A stretch of DNA of 64,000 bases from contig NW_017265145.1 of NCBI RefSeq assembly GCF_001638985.1, positions 372,001 through 436,000 of the forward strand, in the 5' to 3' direction. A model generated the notes under the pieces. The model saw only the letters and a program-made list of their open reading frames with translations. It ran no database searches and had not been told where the DNA came from. A program made the translations under genes and the position numbers. Source of the stretch: Phycomyces blakesleeanus NRRL 1555(-) (Eukaryota; Mucoromycota; Mucoromycetes; Mucorales; Phycomycetaceae). Of this stretch, positions 12,934 through 24,048 are shown one piece after another; position 1 is the first letter of the stretch; each line of letters starts with the position of its first letter.

Positions 12934-13700
12934 ATGTTTGCCATCCTCCCCTTTTTATGTTTATTCCTCTCGCTCGAGACTGTTCCCGCTATGGTTAACA
13001 TACGACAAGAACAATTAGTCCCTGATGAAGATAATATGCTTAAAGCTATAGCTGAAATACCACTCCGAGGAAATGCGTCCGTTGTTTTTATGCTAAAGCA
13101 GTACGAAGATCATCTTGAGTACGACATCCACTTCAATGCCCTAAATTCGGATGCCTCCTGTATCTCCTGGGCTATTGGAGTCCCTGGATATTTAAATGGA
13201 GGAAACGAGTGTCATTTTCTCGACACCAGGTGTGCTAATGATGTTCCGACCAATGCTTGTATATCTGGCCTAGGTATGCTTGGCGAATGTGGAGCTATCC
13301 TAACAAGATCAGGTATATATAAGATCACATTGCATATTACCATAACAAACTATTAGTATGACATGCTAAAAAAAAGACGAAAGGTCTTAATATTAGTAAA
13401 TACACTGAGCAAACGAATCTTGTAATTCAGTCTGCAAAAACAAATGCTATTACTCTCAATAACAGACACCCACGTAATGTCGTCGGTAAAGGTATTCTGG
13501 TAGCATACTCTACTGGTGAGGATAAACAAGAGTTGGCATGTGGGACAATTTATCCAGGTCAAGGAACATTCGGAGCCTTTACTGTCAGCTCTCAGGCCCG
13601 CAGTGGCATCTTTGAAAATAGTGGATCCAGTACTTTGAGAGTCATGGGTCTATGTAGTGCTCTTCTAATGGCATCTACAATATGCTTTATTGGACTTTAG
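12934..13700 (+). CDS. Secreted GPI-type protein, SOD-like fold lacking Cu ligands (copy 1)
   Basis: Two exons, 12934-13312 and 13384-13700, giving 231 residues. The acceptor at 13383 is the only one that keeps the frame open. There is an N-terminal signal peptide (about residues 1-19) and a C-terminal hydrophobic tail after a Ser/Gly spacer (LCSALLMASTICFIGL), typical of a GPI-anchor signal. In between, several motifs line up in order with fungal extracellular Cu-only superoxide dismutases. SWAIG sits where the HIH copper motif is expected, NGGNECHF matches the NGNC..H loop, CISGLGMLGECG sits at C.VGDLSGKHG, and VVGKGILVAY..ELACGTI sits at the IVGRSVVIH..RIACANI strands. Each copper-binding His position holds a different residue, so no dismutase activity is expected. 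The family call is my inference; a wall or surface role is likely. The neighbour at 14733 is a paralogue with the intron at the same place. Confidence 0.7.
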
Positions 13701-14732
13701 AAGGCGCGGTATGAATATGTAATGGATGCAAATGCTTATTAACGTACTCCGAGAATTTATAATAAAAAATAATGCAATAATATAACGTCCATGAATTTTT
13801 CTCTGTTCAATATCGGTTTCTTTGGAAAGGAATTTAACATGGTATTTATACGCATACACACATACATATAAATAGGTACTATAAGCCTTTCATGGGAATT
13901 GAAGAGCAAATAGTTTGACATAGTAATAATTTAGTAATATGTGCTTGAATAAAAATGACTATTTCAAAGCGTCATTAATACTTTAGATAAGAACTTAGTA
14001 TATGTAATATAAGCTTATTATTTCTCTTTGGTGAGCAAGATCTCTTTTTCTCTATTTACTATGTACCAAACAATATTAATAAAACGGAAAGTAAAATGAT
14101 GTTTGTTAAATACCTAATCTAAGTACGATTTTGAAAACTATAGGCAGGCTTCTATAATATTTCAGTTACATATGATAACTTGCTTTGTTTAGGCGTAAAA
14201 TCATCGCTAGAAAAAATCTTAGATATGTAGCTATGTATTTGACGTAAAAAGAGCACCGAATACTCTATTACAGTAAAAAGAATGTAGCCTTTTTATCAGT
14301 ATTTTCAAGACACGTACAAAATGTACCTATCTTTATCATTCCTTTATGGCTAATATTTTAGTTCTTTGTATAAGAAAACAATCATTCAAGTAAAAAGTAG
14401 AAACAACACGCTATTTTCTGTATTATTTATTAGAAGTAAAAATACATAGGCTTAAAGCTCTTAATGTAATATCTATTCTTAAATATAATAAATATACTCC
14501 AATAACTATATAAAATATGTATGATATGAGATAAGACCCTCGGTCGTAAATTCAAGGGTGAATTACTATTCCGAAATTTACTTTTGTTTAACAATAGTCT
14601 TCTTTATCTTATACTTTTTAAGTGCTCTTTATAAAAGAAGAATGAAGCATGTCTTTTGTTTGCTTTACATAATTACCCTCAATATATATATATATAAGCA
14701 TTTACATTTAATGTGTTCCCATATATTTTACC
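13701..14732. other. Intergenic region between tandem paralogues
   Basis: About 1 kb of A+T-rich DNA holding the 3' flank of copy 1 and the promoter of copy 2. A TATA-like TA run lies at 14681-14696, about 40-50 bp before the copy-2 start. Short open frames here (for example 14558 onward, which runs into the copy-2 start in another frame) have no recognisable features. Confidence 0.5.
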
Positions 14733-15479
14733 ATGCATCTATTATTATTCTTGCTTTACTTTATATTCAAATTTCAATTTGTTTTTGGGATACTTACCAA
14801 ACGTCAAGATGAATGGCCAAATAACCAGTTAATCGAATCCCAGGGTAGAATTGCCATGGCCCGTATACCCCTTGCTGGAAACTCAACCATTGTTTTCATG
14901 TTCCAACAGATGGAAACCCGCCTGGAGGCCAATATATTCTTTGATTCTCCAGCTGCAGATGGTGCTTGTTTGTCTTGGGGAATAGGTTTTCCTCAAATTG
15001 TGGATGGTACAAATGATTGCTACTTTATGAGAGGACCGGTCTGTAGGGATAGCATATTTCCCGATGTGTGTGAATCTGGGTTTTCAAATATCTCTGCTTG
15101 TGGTGCCTTCTACACCATTACTGGTAAGAAAATAAGTTAAAATACCTAAAAGTTCAGGCGAATTGATTTTAGTTGGCTATTTAAAGGAATGGGAATGGAA
15201 CAATACAACCCACAGACCCACATTAATTTATTCAACTTCCACACCAATGTCATGAGCTTGGGACCATCTCGTCAACATAATATTCTTCTTAAATCCATCA
15301 TGGTAGTATACGCAACAAAGAATAATCCAGTACAACAGATCGCATGTTCCAATGTAGTACTCGGCAAAGGTTCAGAAACCAATTTCACCATAAAAGCCAG
15401 TGATGCAAGTAATAAAGCTGTACATAAATATGGACTTGCATTATTTTTAGCTCCCATTTTATACTTTATAGGGATTTAA
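14733..15479 (+). CDS. Secreted GPI-type protein, SOD-like fold lacking Cu ligands (copy 2)
   Basis: Two exons, 14733-15123 and 15187-15479, giving 227 residues. The phase-1 intron lies at the same place as in copy 1. A signal peptide covers about residues 1-19 (LLLFLLYFIFKFQFVFG). The C-terminal hydrophobic segment YGLALFLAPILYFIGI looks like a GPI signal. Motifs run parallel to copy 1: IPLAGNSTIVFMFQQ, CLSWGIGFPQIVDGTNDCYF, CESGFSNISACGA, and LKSIMVVYATKNNPVQQIAC. The expected HIH, KHG and VVIH histidines of a Cu-only SOD are again replaced (WGI, ACG, VVY). Overall identity to copy 1 is moderate, so this is an old duplication. Neither copy shows a frameshift, which argues for a kept, non-enzymatic function. 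Cysteines around these motifs are conserved between copies and probably form disulfides. Confidence 0.7.
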
Positions 15480-15711
15480 AGCTGGAGAAAATTTTTAATA
15501 AAGAAGTATGTATTGTGTTTAATGACTTTCTTAAAATACAGTCTCTTTTTTTTCTACCCAAATTTTTTAAAGTTATATATTGAGATAACAGCCTCTTAAG
15601 ATTTTATTATTCAATTTGAGCTTTTCAAAGTGGTCGATTTAGTATATGTATAGTATTATATATAGGCAAAGGTCTGTTTACAAATGTTTGGTATAAAGGT
15701 AACATAGTTAT

Positions 15712-16851
15712 TTAGCTCTTGATACCATTAACTTTCTCAGGATTATAGAAAGGATAATCTGTGTACCCAACGCTGCCTCCCTCGTAAAATGTAGATCGGT
15801 CATATTTGTTGAGGGGCCAGTCGTTCTTGAGACGAAGAACAAGGTCAGGGTTTGCAATGAACGTACGGCCAAATCCGATCAAGGTATTCTCAAGCCTTTC
15901 GGTTGTTTCGAATGCACGTTTAGGAGTAGTGGTATATCCACCAGCAGTAATAAATGGGCCCTTCCATGCTTTGCGGAATGGCTCGATTGTATCGTTCTCA
16001 AGGATCTCAGTTCTATCTACTTCAGGGTTATAGCCGGGGAGATAATCATCGCGAGGTTCGATAAAGTGAATGTAGGCCAGGTTAGGGTGTTTTTCTTGGA
16101 ATTGGTTTACAATATATCCCCAGGTCTCGTATGGTGTATCGTCTTCCATGTCCTGGAATCCAGACCAAGGCGAAAAACGAACCCCAGTACGGTCTTCTCC
16201 GATAGCTTTGGTGACATTTTCTACAACTTCCAGGACAAAACGAGCACGATTTTCGATAGATCCACCATACTTATCAGTGCGTAAATTTGACGAGCTATTA
16301 ATAAATTGATCGATAAGAAACCCATTTGCACCGTGGATCTCAACACCATCAAAACCAGCACTAATAGCATTCTTGGAAGCCTCAACAAATGTCTGTATGA
16401 TCTGGGATATCTCCTCAGTCTCAAGGGCGCGAGGTACTTCATAATCCTCTCCAACGCCATTTTTATCGCTGATTGCAATGGCAGATGGAGATACAGGAAT
16501 TTTATTTCCGGGTATAAAAGCAGAGGCACTTGCACGCCCAAAGTGAAGCAGCTGAAGATATATAAATCCTTTTTTATCATGGACAGCATCGGTTATATCT
16601 CTCCACTTTTCAATTTGTTTGTCGTTATAGATACCGGGAGCAAAAGGGTAGCCACCACAATCTTCCGATATAAGTGTGCCTTCTGCAATAATCAAGCCGC
16701 CTTCAGAGGCACGCTGCTGGTGATATTCGATCATCAAGGGAACTGGAACATGGTCAGCATCAGCGCGTCTACGAGTCAATGGACTATGAACAACACGATG
16801 ACTCAAGAGTAACCTTCCAACTTTAATTGGTGTGAAGAGAGCAGGAGACAT
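15712..16851 (-). CDS. Old Yellow Enzyme family FMN ene-reductase
   Basis: An intronless frame of 379 residues covering the whole TIM-barrel family. It should be an FMN-dependent NAD(P)H oxidoreductase reducing activated C=C bonds. Visible motifs: FTPIKVGRLLLSHRVVHSPL and LTRRRA near the N-terminus (the flavin-contacting Thr is kept), LQLLHFGRAS, the substrate-binding His/Asn pair in HGANGFLIDQF, NLRTDKYGGSIENRARF, and the phosphate-binding C-terminal part FITAGGY and GFGRTFIANPDLV. Two active-site positions differ from classical OYE1. The proton-donor Tyr after HGANG is Phe, and the Trp usual in the QLWH-type motif is Leu. The FMN site appears intact, so the protein probably binds flavin but may protonate substrate slowly or use another donor. 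No targeting signal is seen. Confidence 0.93.
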   Translation of the reverse strand: MSPALFTPIKVGRLLLSHRVVHSPLTRRRADADHVPVPLMIEYHQQRASEGGLIIAEGTLISEDCGGYPFAPGIYNDKQIEKWRDITDAVHDKKGFIYLQLLHFGRASASAFIPGNKIPVSPSAIAISDKNGVGEDYEVPRALETEEISQIIQTFVEASKNAISAGFDGVEIHGANGFLIDQFINSSSNLRTDKYGGSIENRARFVLEVVENVTKAIGEDRTGVRFSPWSGFQDMEDDTPYETWGYIVNQFQEKHPNLAYIHFIEPRDDYLPGYNPEVDRTEILENDTIEPFRKAWKGPFITAGGYTTTPKRAFETTERLENTLIGFGRTFIANPDLVLRLKNDWPLNKYDRSTFYEGGSVGYTDYPFYNPEKVNGIKS

Positions 16852-19616
16852 AGTTTGATTTAAGAATTGAGAGTTTAAAGTTGAATTGAAAAATGCTGGT
16901 TATTTTGCTGTCGGTATTTGGGTGACTATATATATATGTGTGTAATTATTTTCTGATAACCGTAAATAGATTGAGGGTTCTGGACTTGATATGTCAGCAA
17001 AAGCTCAAAAGGTTATTTATCTAATGAGTACAATATAAGCATTTTCTCTGATCTGGACTACAACGGATAAATTCATCATAACCGTGTAGGACAGATTTAA
17101 GGGGATTAGTAATATGTTCAATACATAGTCTAAGCTTTCTGAATTCTTCTACATAAATAGCCTAATATAGCCTTAGTGCTAGAAACAAAAAATTGTGTGC
17201 TTATAAATCAAAAGATGATGCGATGTAAGTATTTAATAGGATATTTCATCATTTTTTAACGCTTAACTTTAAATAAAGCCGTTATATAATCAAGGAATAT
17301 GGTCGGCTGAAGTTAATTTAAAAAATACTGTATGAAAGCATAATATCTAATCATCCAGCAAAAAGTTTACATGTTTGAATGTTGAGACTTGACAGAAAAT
17401 TACACATTAATGCGTTACATGTACAATTAATAGCTAAATGTATTTAGAAACAAAGTAGAAAAGAGAGTATACCCATTATATACGACAGCGACTTATTGAA
17501 AGCTAAATCACCCGCGAATGCTTCACTCAAGAGTATTATGAACAACCAATAGCCTCTTTCTTTTCTTTTTAATATTCTGTTATTGTGTGGTGCATAAAGC
17601 ATCGTTACATCGAACTGTCAAGTATGAAGAGATAGTAAAAGCTTCTAATATAGATATGTATATGTATACAACGCTTTGTTATTTGCATATATTTTCGAAA
17701 ATTTGGAAGAGGATTTGAAGGCGTCAGTGTCTCACAATAAGTAAATAAACGACAGAGTGGTAAGGACACGGACCACCATTGAAAAATAAAAGTCGAAGTT
17801 TCCAAAGTTAGTTGAGGCTTGATACATACTGTTCATTTGGTCATTATTTTCTAATATAAGTGTTAAGAACCAACAAACTTACCACACCCCGTATTAAATA
17901 TATCGGACAAGGCTTTCAACCGAGGTATCCGCCGGTATAAAATACGGAATGAACCAGGTTCATACTCCTGTCATAAAACCGGTTCACTAACACTTGTACT
18001 TAATTCGTAGTCCGGATCAGAAGTCTACTTCAGAAAGAAATGGAACCTGGTTGACACTTTACATGATATATTTTATCTATCAATGTTTTTTTTTCATCAC
18101 TTGTTGTAGTGGGCTTAGAAGTAATAATACAGCTGTATAAATGACCTGAAGTAGTTAAATGCTTCATTTAATTTGATTTTTCTTAATAAAATAGTTTTTT
18201 CTAACTGTGCTTATTCTCTTTTCACAGAATTAGATATTTACACTACATAGCCAATTAACCGCGCGTGTCTATGATTTAATTTTAAGCGTATTGGATTTGA
18301 TTCAATAATAGTGTGAGAAGGTGAAGAAACTAATGTACTTACATTAACCAAAACATTTATTATACCACGTTTGCTTTTCTATGCACTCCCTGGTTAGTTC
18401 TTTTTAGCACCCAAGATTGATTGAAAAACATTATGAGGATAAACGAATCTTTTCTTCTAATCTTGAGTTCATATATGCAATCAAAATAGTCTGAGAAATG
18501 AGGTACATCTGATAGAGCAAATGGTAAGGTATTATAGGAATATATTTTTTTCTTCTTCTTCTTAAAAAACGACATACCCATAAAACATAATGGAATATAC
18601 CTAATTGTTAAGCTATTAAAGAAAACAGCTGTGATATATTGCTTATCGATTACCAAAGAAATCTTTTCAACATAATCGCAGTCTCAAGCTTCTTCAAGTG
18701 CCTCTTTCATTTCGAGATATATTATTTCGAAAGAAAAGACGCCTTTAACAGCTGAATACAGCAATGAACCCCTTCTCTAATCCTAGCACTATGATAAAAA
18801 AAAAGGAGGGGAGGAGGGGGGGGGGGAGTAATTTTAGTAATAGATTCTTGCAAGACTTTCTTGGGTTTAAGGTGTGTTTTAAAGAGGAATTTTTCTTAAC
18901 CTCTATTTTTTTTCTACTGTTGTAGTTCAAAAGTAAAGCCACACTTTTAAATATCCTAATTTTACTCCACCGTGTCTGCAATCTATGCAAAACAAAATGC
19001 ACCTTTAAGCACTTATCGTAGCACGTTTAAAAAACACATTCTTAAATACCCATTTTTCCCGTAATGATAGTAAAAAGTATTTTAGATGGGAAGTATGTTA
19101 ACCTTTTTTGTTAAAAAAAGAAGGCCCAATTTTAACAGCTTCTTGTAGTTATTGATTTAAAGGTTTTGTGAAATGTAGATACGATTGAGAATAGGCTCTA
19201 AATGTCAAATAGATAGCGATAAATAAATGAGCTATTAAATATGTTAGTTTCGAGAAGACCTTGTTTGGAGAACTGTTACGCTTACATAAAATTGAAAGGA
19301 ATTATAGGATTCACTATAAAATAATGTAATTATTTATGTTATGTATTCAAAGCTTTTCATAAGAGTTTAGGAAAAAAAAAGCCGATTATCTATTTAGTGC
19401 CTATAGAGTAGGAAGCTTGTCTTCTTCTTTTTTAAAGAAAGAAAAAAAATCGAGTGCGTTTATATGTATATGTGTATGTATATGTGTATGTATATATTAT
19501 TTATATAGAGATGCGAGTGTTATGTGCGTATGAATGTGAGTGTATGTGCATAAATAAAACATGGTACCGAATGATACAAAGAACAAAGTAAAAAAAAAAT
19601 ATCACTATAATTATAA
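16852..19616. other. 2.8-kb gene-poor region with palindrome cluster
   Basis: No convincing gene is present. Short minus-strand frames at 17605-17805, 18360-18656 and 18745-19002 have no start context, splice partners or recognisable motifs. Three palindromic AACC(N)GGTT sites lie at 17949-18052. A purine-rich poly-G run is at about 18801-18827, and TATG microsatellites lie at about 19460-19500. The left end is the promoter flank of the Old Yellow Enzyme gene. Confidence 0.55.
17949..18052. promoter_or_regulatory. Cluster of three AACC-N(0-1)-GGTT palindromes
   Basis: ATGAACCAGGTTCAT (17949-17963) is a perfect 15-bp palindrome around a central A. AACCGGTT (17977-17984) and AACCTGGTT (18044-18052) repeat the same half sites within 104 bp. 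Such spacing could be a set of dimer-binding sites. The nearest annotated start is the Old Yellow Enzyme at 16851, about 1.1 kb away, so any target gene is uncertain. Confidence 0.4.
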
Positions 19617-21040
19617 CTATCTATGCGATACATCCCGTCCCTTCATCGCTATTTCCTTTTGGCTGGTAAGCAGATTTTCGATTAGTTGAAATGCAGAAGA
19701 TGAGGTAATTTTATGGGTCTTAATGAAGCGTTCAGCCAAGACTACGGGATCATCCAGTAGGCGAATATTAACTGATACTGGATTCTTCTTGCCTATATCA
19801 ATATTTATCTTGATTATAATTGGGTTATCTGCTAGAGACGGAGGTGCAACACGCAAAGGAGGATGCGGGCCCTGTTTGAGCTGGTAATTTGATGGTACAG
19901 GAGCGTATGAGCCAGCTGGTCTGGAGTATTTCTGCCGGTTTGGGTTAGAGTATCTACTCAAACCAGAATCAGAATCTTCGGTTCCCGCTGTAGTTCCAGC
20001 AGGATAAAGTATTTTCTGAATAGGTTTGACAGAAGAGATATTAGAATCGGGCCCAGGCGGTCGACTGAATATCGTCTCGGATCTAGTGCTAAAGTTTGAC
20101 GATGATCGACTGTACACTGTTTGGGAGTCTGGATTGATAGCTGGGGAAGATCGGCTGAACACTGTCTGGGATTCACCCGATACAGGTGATGCTTTAGAGA
20201 GGGAGTTGTTGGAGTAATTAAAAGGTCGTGAGAAAGGACCTGGCTGTTTCTGAGTTTGTGGCATGGGTGAGTAGACAGTTTGTTCACCTTGTTCTCTTAA
20301 TTGTTGGTTTCGATTAAAGGTATTTTTTGTATTATGAGGTGTAGAAGATGAAGGTGTCCCCGTAGCTATATCGGTTGGTGAGTTTTCGGTCTATTTTGTG
20401 CATCGACGTAACAGTTAATTAAAAAAATCAATTTGGTCACAACCAACACACTTACTGCAGCTTTTATTCCCCAGAAATATTCTTCTGACAAGGCTGTATT
20501 AAGCCATGGGTTGTTGCTGTTGGAAGTTTTCCCTCTGGCTGGAGATCGTACAGTTGTAGATTTGGGAATTGAATTTTTTGATTGATTGTCAGGCTGGCGA
20601 GGATTATTTGGAGAAAGACCACCAAGAGAAACTATATTGCGAGTCTTTTCACCTTCATAGTCCTTATTCCTTTCTTTACTCCCGGAAGAAGTTAGGGGCA
20701 AATTGTTAGCCTTCCCGAAATTCTGTGTCGAAGAAGATTGGGTGTGCTTCTTTGGTGATTTTAACTGTCGACTAAAACTCTCTTGGGATTTTGGTGCTGA
20801 CTTATTAAGAGGGGGGTTGGCTTTAGTTAAAACACCTTTCTTGAGTCGTTGACTGATAATGACTTGTTCATCTACGGGTATAAAGTTGGGGCCTTTGCGA
20901 TGGAGGTTTCCACTCCCAATACCACGAGATGTTTTAACAGAATCTGGGTCTATAAGTGCATTCCAATCAGCCAGAGGTTTTGGTTGAGATCCCCATGTAT
21001 TGGCCAGTGGTCCAAAATCATCTGATGAATCATGCAACAT
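19617..21040 (-). CDS. Ser-rich protein with C-terminal ubiquitin-like-fold segment
   Basis: Two exons, 21040-20456 and 20390-19617 (phase 0, GT-AG), giving 452 residues starting MLHDSSDDFG. Most of the protein is low-complexity, rich in Ser, Pro and Asn, with repeated 'S.TVFSRSS / TVYSRSS / TIFSRPP' segments around the middle of exon 2. The last 70 residues look structured: IIIKINIDIG, then VSVNIRLLDDPVVLAERF and HKITSSSAFQLIENLL. The pattern (a beta hairpin, then D-D-P-x-x-L-A-x-x-F, then a helix) is one I associate with small ubiquitin-like or UBX-like modules at the ends of varied fungal and animal proteins, but I cannot name the family. No membrane segment is seen. Its role is unknown, perhaps a scaffold regulated by phosphorylation. 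Confidence 0.75.
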
Positions 21041-21986
21041 TTTGTTCACAATGCAAGGAAATATCTCAAGAAATCTCCTTTTCAAGAGTTCGGGGCTTTC
21101 CTTCTTTTATTAGATTATCAAGAAAAGTTATACAAACTGGTTTGAGTTTCCAAATAAGGTTGAAAGATGCCTTGTTCCCTTTAATATTCCTGCCTTCAAG
21201 AAATACAGTCTTTTGAAAGTCACAAGCATACCGTTTAAAGATGGACTTAACAAATTCCTCCAGTATATGAATCTATGTTTATTAAGTTGGTAACTTTCGT
21301 GTAGCAATGTATTCAACTCGTGTAGATATTATGTTATAAAGCATATATATATATATATATACTTTAACAAAAAAATAAATCAATTTAAAGTATAAACTAT
21401 CCGAAAAAAGTGATTAATTAAATGATCAGAGAATAAAGAGCCACTTAACAAAAAGTTAGCTTTGTGATTGTTTTGGTTATATGTCTTAGAATTATCTCTT
21501 GCTTAAAGAGATTGATTTATATTTATACTTATTTACTTGATAACTTAGGTCAAGGGTATTAATGATATACTAGTAATTATTTACTTTATCAAAAAAAGTA
21601 ACCAGTATAATAGTAATAATAGCAATAGTGTTTAGGTTGGATGATATTGAAATATATATGTAAGTCGAGTCTAAACTATTTAATCTCATACATTTCTAAC
21701 ACGTAAAAAATAAAATACAAATAATCGAGGAAAAGTCATATCCCCATAAACATATGTGAAAGCTTCTTTAATATCAACGCACATATTTTTCTAATAGAAA
21801 AGTAAGTAAATTCTTGTACCCTACAAATGGTTGCCTGTAGTAAAATCCTCAGAAACCCAGTTGCCTATAAGAAACGTCATGTTTCGCGGTCACATCACGT
21901 GCGGAATCGGACACCGGAGATCTCGCAGCAAAAGCTATGGGCGAAGTGAGCCAGCCATTGAACTTCCTTTTTGAACAAGATCCATC
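21041..21986. other. Intergenic region upstream of Rps23
   Basis: This is a divergent spacer between the minus-strand gene at 21040 and Rps23 on the plus strand. A TA microsatellite lies at about 21343-21361. The last 150 bp before the Rps23 start are less A+T-rich and probably hold its promoter. No supported exon is seen. Confidence 0.5.
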
Positions 21987-22684
21987 ATGGGTATGTAGTC
22001 CATCTGTACACGAACAAAGAATGAGGGGGATGCAAACGACGTGGATGTAAAAATAAGATGAAGAAATGGATGGATTGAATCGAAAAGAATCATGCAAAAA
22101 GTCATCTATTCTCAAAAATTCACCTATAATATACATGTCTACCGATGCAACATCCTCCTCACTGTCATTGTGTTCCATTGCTGATTGTCTCTTTGCATAG
22201 GTAAGGGACAACCGAGAGGATTGAACGCTGCTCGTAAGCTTCGTAACCACCGCCGCGAACAACGCTGGGCCGATAAGCAGTACAAGAAGAGAGCCCTCGG
22301 TACTGCTTTCCGCTCCAACCCCTTCGGTGGTGCTTCCCACGCCAAGGGTATCGTCCTCGAAAAGATGTATGTAGTGTAGATACATTTATTTGGTGCTGTA
22401 CTGACAATTTCAATAGTGGTGTTGAAGCCAAGCAGCCTAACTCTGCCATTCGTAAGTGTGTCCGTGTTCAGCTCATCAAGAACGGAAAGAAGGTCACTGC
22501 CTTCGTTCCCAATGATGGTTGTTTGAACTTTGTCGATGAGAACGACGAAGTCTTGATTGCCGGTTTCGGTCGTAAGGGTCGTGCTATTGGTGATATTCCC
22601 GGTGTCCGTTTCAAGGTCGTCAAGGTCGCCGGTGTCTCCCTCCTCGCTCTCTACAAGGAGAAGAAGGAGAAGCCCAGATCATAA
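21987..22684 (+). CDS. RPS23: 40S ribosomal protein uS12 (Rps23)
   Basis: Three coding exons: 21987-21990 (only ATGG), 22201-22366 and 22417-22684, giving 145 residues, the usual length. The first coding exon is 4 nt long; the next exon begins GTAAGGGACAACC, so the conserved start GKGQPRGL can only be built from ATG+G. The protein has the hallmark loop [20 protein letters not shown] at the decoding centre and the C-terminal [12 protein letters not shown]. It sits at the 40S A site and supports translational accuracy. Codon use is strongly biased to C-ending codons (GTC, ATC, AAG), as expected of a very highly expressed gene. The first intron is 210 bp, the longest in the gene; I saw no clear snoRNA boxes in it. 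Confidence 0.97.
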
Positions 22685-23113
22685 ACAGCTTTTCTATATG
22701 TTCCTTAATTATAGTCAGTCTTTAGTGTTTAGTCACCCTGTTGATCACAATAAAAGATCTGCATTATTAAAGTAAAAAAAAACCAATTGTATTGCGGATG
22801 TAATTGTAATTTCGTCCTTAAATTCTGCTTTAAAATCTTATGTACTTTCCCTTAATTTCGAGCCAAAATTTTTTGTCTTTATACGTTATGGAAGCATATT
22901 ATATTACGAATATCTAATTTTCAAATTCTATTCTTTTTATTACAATTTAATGCGAATTTAAAATATTCTTCAGGTCTTAACGTCAAACGTTTATTCATAA
23001 TTTTCAGTGACCCCAAAACCCGTTTCCCTACTGTGCATCCCTTTATAGTTGTTTTATTTTAAAAATAGAGAGAAAAAATAAAGTATGGCTTATGATAGGT
23101 CAAAGGACGATTT
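22685..23113. other. Convergent 3' flanks of Rps23 and Rpl9
   Basis: The two ribosomal protein genes converge on this 429-bp A+T-rich spacer. It should contain both polyadenylation regions: AATAAA-like elements occur near 22750 (plus), and A/T-rich stretches near 23060-23090 suit the minus-strand gene. No coding signal is seen. Confidence 0.5.
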
Positions 23114-23680
23114 TTAAGCCTCCTCAAGGACATTGCGCTCAGAGACGTAGATACCATCCAAGAACTTACGGATATCCTTGTTCTTGACGAGGCAAGACTG
23201 CTGGATATCGGCAGCGGACTGGGAGACAGCCTCAAGATCGTTACCGGTGAGGGTCAACTCATCCTTCTGGTTCTTGGAAGCCTCAATGTGGACACCCTCG
23301 CGCATCTGGACGCGGAAGACAACCTTCTGGCCGAGGAAGTTACGGATTTCGACATCCTTACCACCGTTGTTGATGATGCAGTTGATGGGGAAATGTGCGT
23401 ATACGTAACGCATCTTGTACTCGAAGCCCTTGGTAACACCGGTGATCATGTTGTTGATCAAAGAGCGGACGGTACGAATGCAGGCAACGTGCTTGCGGAG
23501 ACCGTGGTGAACGACAAACTTGAGCTTGTCCTTACCCTCGAACTTGATCTCGATGTTCAAGTGACGGAGGTTCTTGTTCAAAACACCACGGGGACCCTTA
23601 ACGGTGACATCGCGGGCCTTGACGGTGACCTCGACACCAGCGGGGATCATGAGCTCGTCGTCCTTGTAGATATCCTTCAT
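23114..23680 (-). CDS. RPL9: 60S ribosomal protein uL6 (Rpl9)
   Basis: An intronless frame of 188 residues, near the usual length for eukaryotic L9. It begins [16 protein letters not shown] and has the two L6 domains, with [20 protein letters not shown] in the first and [18 protein letters not shown] and [13 protein letters not shown] in the later part. It binds 28S rRNA near the sarcin-ricin loop on the large subunit. Codon use is strongly biased, like Rps23. The A-rich, C/T-rich leader upstream (23681-23850) may hold a 5'-UTR intron, but I cannot place one. It is convergent with Rps23, and Vps26 lies upstream on the same strand. Confidence 0.97.
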   Translation of the reverse strand: MKDIYKDDELMIPAGVEVTVKARDVTVKGPRGVLNKNLRHLNIEIKFEGKDKLKFVVHHGLRKHVACIRTVRSLINNMITGVTKGFEYKMRYVYAHFPINCIINNGGKDVEIRNFLGQKVVFRVQMREGVHIEASKNQKDELTLTGNDLEAVSQSAADIQQSCLVKNKDIRKFLDGIYVSERNVLEEA

Positions 23681-24048
23681 TGCTTAAAAAAATAAAACTA
23701 GGCTGGATGGGGGTATCGTAAGTGGATGTGTACAGAGACGTGATGGTTGGGTCTGTTCGTCCATCCATGATATATAATGGATGGATGGCACCAATATATT
23801 TCTCTTTGGTGTATTCAACATACCGGATGCACAAGTGATGGGAAAAGAGGAGGATCCCTGTTTGGCCATCCGCATTGGCTACAAACTGCCTGGCCTCTCC
23901 GGCAAGACTGTGTGGCTTGTTCTAATACTCCGCTCTTTTGTTCAAAAGACGTTTAAGAGGACTTTGGTTTATTGGAACAGAAAAAAAAAGAGTTGAAATA
24001 GAAGGGAAGTAGAGCTACTGTTACATTTACAAGATCTAGTTTACTCAA

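Noticed and set aside
21991..22200. Possible intronic box C/D snoRNA in RPS23
   Set aside because: No RTGATGA C box paired with a CTGA D box at suitable ends was found.
23288..23695. 135-codon plus-strand frame opposite RPL9
   Set aside because: Antisense shadow of a highly biased ribosomal protein gene.
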